Source of the DNA: Dehalococcoidia bacterium UBA1123
GTDB taxonomy: Bacteria > Chloroflexota > Dehalococcoidia > Lucifugimonadales > UBA1123
Assembly (NCBI GenBank): GCA_002313895.1
Contig: DCAW01000032.1
Location: forward strand, 40,538 to 50,058
Reading direction: 5' to 3'
DNA length: 9,521 nucleotides
The first letter of the stretch is position 1. Every line of letters starts with the position of its first letter. The position numbers and the translations under genes are program-made. Under the pieces are notes generated by a model. The model saw nothing but the letters and a program-made list of their open reading frames with translations. It was not told where the DNA came from and made no database searches. Shown here one piece after another: positions 6,621 to 9,521 of the stretch.

Positions 6621-7766
6621 ATGGAGTTTGATCTTGAACAAACCGATGCTTTGTTGAGTACGACACGGGCGGTGCGGCGTCGTCTTGACCTTGAACGCGA
6701 AGTCCCTGACGACGTGCTGCGACGCTGCATTGAATTGGCGGAGCAGACCCCGTCAGGCGGCAACATCACCAGCCGACGGTGGCTTATCATCCGTGATCCC
6801 GAGGTCAAGGCACGGCTCGCAGAATTGTATCGTGCTGCAGGTGGGGACGGCATCATCGAGAGGGCTGAGCAACTGCGCGGTACCGGGAGTTCTGAAGAAC
6901 GCGTGGCGGTCTCGGCAGCACACTTGGCTGCCAACCTCGAACGAGTGCCAGTACTCGTGCTCGTCACAATGTGGGGTGTCCATGACGGCAGTGGACGGCC
7001 TGGTCTGTTCGACTCGGTGATCCAGGCTTCCTGGAGTTTCTCCCTTGCGTTACGGGCACGAGGCCTTGGGTCAGCTTGGACTACTATGCACCTCGGCCGA
7101 GCAAGAGAGGTCGCCGAACTGCTGGGGATTCCTGATGGGGTAACCCAGGTCGTACTGCTCCCTGTTGGGTGGACTATCGGCACGGACTTCAAGCCAGCAG
7201 CGCGTCGGTCACCATCCACAATTACCTGGTTCGACCACTGGGGTTACACTGAAGAGCATCCAGACCGCGGAGGTTCCCTCCTGGCCTCTGAACCAGGTGT
7301 CACAGTCGAGGTCGACATATCCATCTCACCGGAGAGGGTCTGGGAGCTGGTCAGCGACATAAACATCCCATCTCGTTTCAGCAATGAATTTCTTGGGGCC
7401 GAATGGGTTGATGCCGATGGCCCATGTGTCGGTGCCTCGTTCATCGGCAGGAATCAACGGGAGAACAGGCCGTGGGAGACAACGTCTTTCATCGTCGAAT
7501 GCGATGCACCCGCGGCCTTCGCCTGGAACGTGAGTGACCCCGAACGACCCAGTGCACAGTGGCGATTTGAACTTGAGTCGATCGGAGAGGGCACTCGCTT
7601 GAGGCAGCATGTGACCATCGGCCCCGGTGTATCCGGCACGTCCAAGGCGATGGAGGAACACCCCGACCAAGCGCAACAGATTCTCGCCCGACGTCGGGAA
7701 CAACTTCGCCTCAATATGGAGTTGACAGTCCAAGGGATCAAAGACCTTGCTGAGTCCGGAATTTAG
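6621..7766 (+). CDS. Nitroreductase-family protein fused to a C-terminal SRPBCC (polyketide cyclase/START-like) domain
   Basis: A 381-residue protein. ATG at 6621 has AGAGGTG upstream at normal spacing; stop is TAG. Residues ~10-205 are an FMN-dependent nitroreductase-fold domain: TTRAVRRRL and VPDDVLRRCIELAEQTPSGGN (5-48, FMN phosphate and isoalloxazine contacts), the central helix around SWSFSLALRARGLGSAW (137-153), and VVLLPVGWTIGTDFKPAARR (177-196). Residues ~225-375 form an SRPBCC ligand-binding domain: VTVEVDISISPERVWELVSD, then FSNEFLGAEW, GASFIGRN and WRFELESIGEGTRLRQHV. Nitroreductases reduce nitro groups, quinones, enones or halogenated rings using NAD(P)H, while SRPBCC domains hold hydrophobic ligands, so the fusion may present a bulky substrate to the flavin. 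GC-rich codons contrast with the neighbouring SDR. The frame is uninterrupted across the junction, so it reads as a true fusion. No partner gene is linked on this strand. Confidence 0.88.
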   Translation: MEFDLEQTDALLSTTRAVRRRLDLEREVPDDVLRRCIELAEQTPSGGNITSRRWLIIRDPEVKARLAELYRAAGGDGIIERAEQLRGTGSSEERVAVSAAHLAANLERVPVLVLVTMWGVHDGSGRPGLFDSVIQASWSFSLALRARGLGSAWTTMHLGRAREVAELLGIPDGVTQVVLLPVGWTIGTDFKPAARRSPSTITWFDHWGYTEEHPDRGGSLLASEPGVTVEVDISISPERVWELVSDINIPSRFSNEFLGAEWVDADGPCVGASFIGRNQRENRPWETTSFIVECDAPAAFAWNVSDPERPSAQWRFELESIGEGTRLRQHVTIGPGVSGTSKAMEEHPDQAQQILARRREQLRLNMELTVQGIKDLAESGI

Positions 7767-8201
7767 CGAAATCCGATCATGAGCTAATTCTCAGGTCTTG
7801 TGGATGAGAAAGAGAGGATCCCCTAACGCGGCACTGTCTGGGCCTGATTCAGACCTGGAATTAATGGAGACTAGTTGTTAGGTAGAGCGAGCTCCTAACA
7901 GAAGCAAAAGATGTTCTCTAGTATGGTCCACCCAGAAGTTTAGATACAACTGACACCTCTACATGAGCCGATAGATCGCCGGACGTTGCTGCAACCACAA
8001 AAGTTTCCAGGTCTTCATCCGGTCTGTATCTTCCGAGGTCGTCCGTATCGCCGTCCGAAACGTTCCGTCGATAGTTGACGATATACGGACAGACGCGCCA
8101 TGTGGACAAGTGTACCCTGTACACGTGGCAACCACGACGAACCGCACGACCATGCACCCCTTTCGGCCGTACAGACCAAGTGTTCGCCATGTCCCGGGAT
8201 A
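7767..8201. other. Gap with hairpin repeat copy B and a doubtful small frame
   Basis: Besides the repeat (7853-7913), a minus-strand frame at 7918-8190 (90 codons) starts 11 bases after the stop of the membrane gene at 8202. Its ATG has no close ribosome site and the protein shows no recognisable motif; a second overlapping frame at 7959-8153 is no better. I do not support either as a gene, though decay of a former operon partner is possible. No terminator was identified for the nitroreductase. Confidence 0.4.
7853..7913 (+). repeat. Dispersed hairpin repeat, copy B
   Basis: Same element and orientation as copy A at 3347-3406: ACCTGGAATTA, then a hairpin at 7876-7900 with stem TGTTAGG / CCTAACA, conserved GAGCGAGCTCCT across the loop and 3' stem, ending AAGATG. 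One base is inserted in the loop relative to copy A. The stem differences from A are compensatory. It begins 87 bases after the nitroreductase stop, but lacks a T-run and is not a typical terminator. Confidence 0.6.
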
Positions 8202-8855
8202 CTACTCCCTGGTGAGCAGGCCCCTTCCGATGTAGACAGCGTATATGGTGTGGACGATGTAAGTCACGCCAACTAGCTGTGTCATCAGCTCACCAAATTC
8301 GGTGCTGGCGAAACCGATAATCGAAAGCACGAACGCGAGCACTGCGACCAACGCAGCGATGTTGGCGAGCATGCTGTTGTATTCTTCCCTTGAGGCCATA
8401 GCGAAAAATATCGCGGTGAATCCGAGGCTGAAGAAGATGCCACCGATGCCGTTCATACCTGCTGCAGCTAGGAAGACGGCTTCGGCCGCGGCGGCAGGCT
8501 CAGGGAATATGGTCGCGGCAACGAAATTGCCGGAGGACAGCACAAAACCTGTCATTCCGATGAGTATCAATGGGACCGAATACCGGGCCAGCGCGTCTCC
8601 ATTGCCGTTTCCGCGGATCTCGTTCGCGATGAAGAGGATGCCGTACACCAGCATCATCAGCGACAGGGGAACGATTATCGACGTGGCAACCATGGCGGGC
8701 CCGTGGTCGGCCGCGGCCGCGGCCCACGAGGCGGCGTTGCCCCATTCGACATCGGCGAATATCACCAGCTGTTGGATGAAGTAGCAGACGACGGTGATTA
8801 CCGGCCCGAGAATAAGTGAAATGCCTGCGAGTTTCGCGGTGGAAATCGTGCCCAT
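8202..8855 (-). CDS. Multi-pass membrane protein, unknown function
   Basis: A 217-residue protein. ATG at 8855-8853 is preceded by AAGGAG with eight bases between; stop is TAG. Hydrophobic segments lie at about 8-32, 53-78, 92-116, 124-153 (probably one long or two short helices), 162-184 and 191-212, giving about six membrane spans. Features include AGISLILGPVITVVCYFIQQ at the start, an extracellular-like acidic/Trp loop FADVEWGNAASW, and alanine-rich stretches encoded by a GGCCGCGGCC-type run. The N-terminal pattern resembles DUF4386-like membrane proteins, but I cannot confirm membership or name a role. The frame is intact with membrane-typical composition. The long plus-strand frame opposite it (8302-8784) is its antisense shadow. 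It is transcribed alone, with gene-poor DNA on both sides. Confidence 0.8.
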   Translation of the reverse strand: MGTISTAKLAGISLILGPVITVVCYFIQQLVIFADVEWGNAASWAAAAADHGPAMVATSIIVPLSLMMLVYGILFIANEIRGNGNGDALARYSVPLILIGMTGFVLSSGNFVAATIFPEPAAAAEAVFLAAAGMNGIGGIFFSLGFTAIFFAMASREEYNSMLANIAALVAVLAFVLSIIGFASTEFGELMTQLVGVTYIVHTIYAVYIGRGLLTRE

Positions 8856-9251
8856 TTTACGGTCTCCTTCTAACTATGTCCTTCTGTTTTTCGCCGACTC
8901 ATTTACATTCCACCCAGAGCCACCGCCCCAGTCAGGTGTGGACTTCGACGAAACGTGACTTCTCGACCTTAAACGACCATATCGCCAACTTTCAACAAAG
9001 TTACTGGTGCGTTTTCCTCGAATATCTTGATTAATCAGGCTGCTCAAACCTGCAGCACGTCGGCGACGATGAAACACTTCAAAACCTGGATTCAATAGAG
9101 ACTGACTTCAGGTTGAGCAAATTCCTCACAAATGAATAAGACGTATTCAGGAGAGGGGCACAAGAGATCGTGAACGCCGAAGACCACCCTCAGTCTGCCA
9201 AAACCGTAGATAGGACACCCGACGGTTCGTTCGTCAGGCCAGGCCAGCCAC
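8856..9251. other. Intergenic stretch before the IS remnant
   Basis: Nothing coding is recognised. A perfect inverted repeat TGAATA (9133-9138) / TATTCA (9144-9149) with a five-base AGACG spacer is present, with no T-run and no known protein site assigned. No clear terminal inverted repeat of an insertion sequence was identified here. Confidence 0.4.
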
Positions 9252-9521
9252 TCGAGGCAACATACTGCGGAAAAGAATGTGCACAGAGTCCTCGAAGGTT
9301 TCCGTCGTGAGGTCACTGCCGAGGAGCGGTGTCGTCGTGCGGACATTGAACCAAACAAACTTTACTCGCGCACAGAAGGGTTCATGGGGCAGGCAAGCAG
9401 CGTCCGAGTTGAGACATGGTCAGAACCGCCCCTCTATGGGATCGACAGGCTCGAGTGGCAAAGCGCGGATCTTAAGGATCTGGTGGCCGAGCTATCACTG
9501 GATCTTCACCGTCTGAAAAAA
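9252..9521 (+). mobile_element. IS3-type transposase OrfA (N-terminal HTH and leucine-zipper part), degraded or 3'-truncated by window edge
   Basis: The plus-strand frame of codons 9252, 9255 and so on reads SRQHTAEKNVHRVLEGFRRE, VTAEERCRRADIEPNKLYSR, TEGFMGQASSVRVETWSE, then DLKDLVAELSLDLHRLKK to the last base. This matches the layout of IS3-family OrfA proteins (about 100 residues): helix-turn-helix (usually RRxYTAEEKxRIVLEGxRGE and ELCRREGIxPxxYYxW) followed by a coiled coil (LKRENxxLKxLVAELSLExxxLKK) for multimerisation. Several motif positions are altered (AEKNVHRV for AEEKIRIV, YSRTEGF for YYxWxKxF), and no start codon with a ribosome site is seen upstream; a TAG in the same frame lies near 9210. 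The 5' end therefore looks decayed. The frame is open at the edge, so OrfB may follow outside. The frame at 9277-9516 is a shadow of this one. Confidence 0.65.

Noticed and set aside
6539..7219. 226-codon minus-strand frame over the nitroreductase
   Set aside because: Ser/Arg-rich translation typical of the antisense of a GC-rich gene; no motifs, while the plus strand has two recognisable domains.
8708..8725. GGCCGCGGCCGCGGCC palindromic run
   Set aside because: It lies inside the membrane gene and encodes an alanine run; the palindrome is explained by GC-rich Ala codons.
8302..8784. 160-codon plus-strand frame opposite the second membrane protein
   Set aside because: Antisense shadow; low-complexity Ala/Ser composition, no ribosome site, and the minus-strand gene has a good start and membrane segments.

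Overview
The window looks like an accessory region from an uncultured bacterium. Gene density is low, several genes are broken, and base composition is mixed: the aldolase/SDR block at about 3800-6100 is visibly AT-richer than the GC-rich genes on either side. RCC1-type secreted proteins, SDRs and nitroreductases would fit an environmental Chloroflexota (SAR202/Dehalococcoidia-like) or actinobacterial genome, but this assignment is weak. TGA is not globally reassigned: tryptophan is TGG throughout, and the membrane gene at 2348-2938 ends in TGA.

HEADLINE (1-532, minus): a MerB-family (alkylmercury lyase-like) gene running off the left edge. It looks as if it ends at a TGA after 90 codons, but homology continues in the same frame through that TGA and through a second one 63 codons later. 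The two TGAs sit where MerB has its catalytic cysteines (Cys96 and Cys159 in plasmid R831b MerB, also 63 apart). The catalytic aspartate three residues after the first is kept (UGQD against CALD), and the MerB-like C-terminal block FFRSEEH follows the second. Each TGA is followed at bacterial-SECIS distance by a hairpin whose loop begins with G. The simplest reading is a double-selenocysteine MerB homologue. No sel genes lie in the window to confirm the machinery.

LAYOUT. 816-1299 (minus): RCC1-repeat secreted protein, frameshifted. 1300-2171: no recognisable gene, with a tandem 10-mer near its end. 2172-2221: 3' half of a tRNA-Arg(UCG), probably an attachment-site scar. 2348-2938 (minus): intact six-helix membrane protein of unknown function. 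2939-3873: non-coding, holding copy A of a hairpin repeat. 3874-4626 (plus): HpcH/HpaI-type aldolase with its catalytic residues. 4797-5054 (minus): SDR truncated after its Rossmann half. 5333-6097 (plus): complete SDR oxidoreductase. 6255-6581 (minus): uncertain Cys-rich ORF. 6621-7766 (plus): nitroreductase-SRPBCC fusion. 7853-7913: copy B of the hairpin repeat, in direct orientation to copy A. 8202-8855 (minus): second membrane protein. 9252-9521 (plus): 5' part of an IS3-type OrfA, running off the right edge.

How the genes work together: the aldolase and intact SDR plausibly belong to one carbon-catabolic capability (C-C cleavage of a hydroxy-oxo acid and alcohol/ketone oxidation-reduction), but they are separate transcription units and their substrates cannot be read from sequence. 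The two direct hairpin repeats bracket the aldolase/SDR/nitroreductase segment, and the tRNA scar and IS remnant mark this as a region of repeated insertion and decay. The MerB-like gene has its own promoter-like sequence and no visible mer partners in the window.
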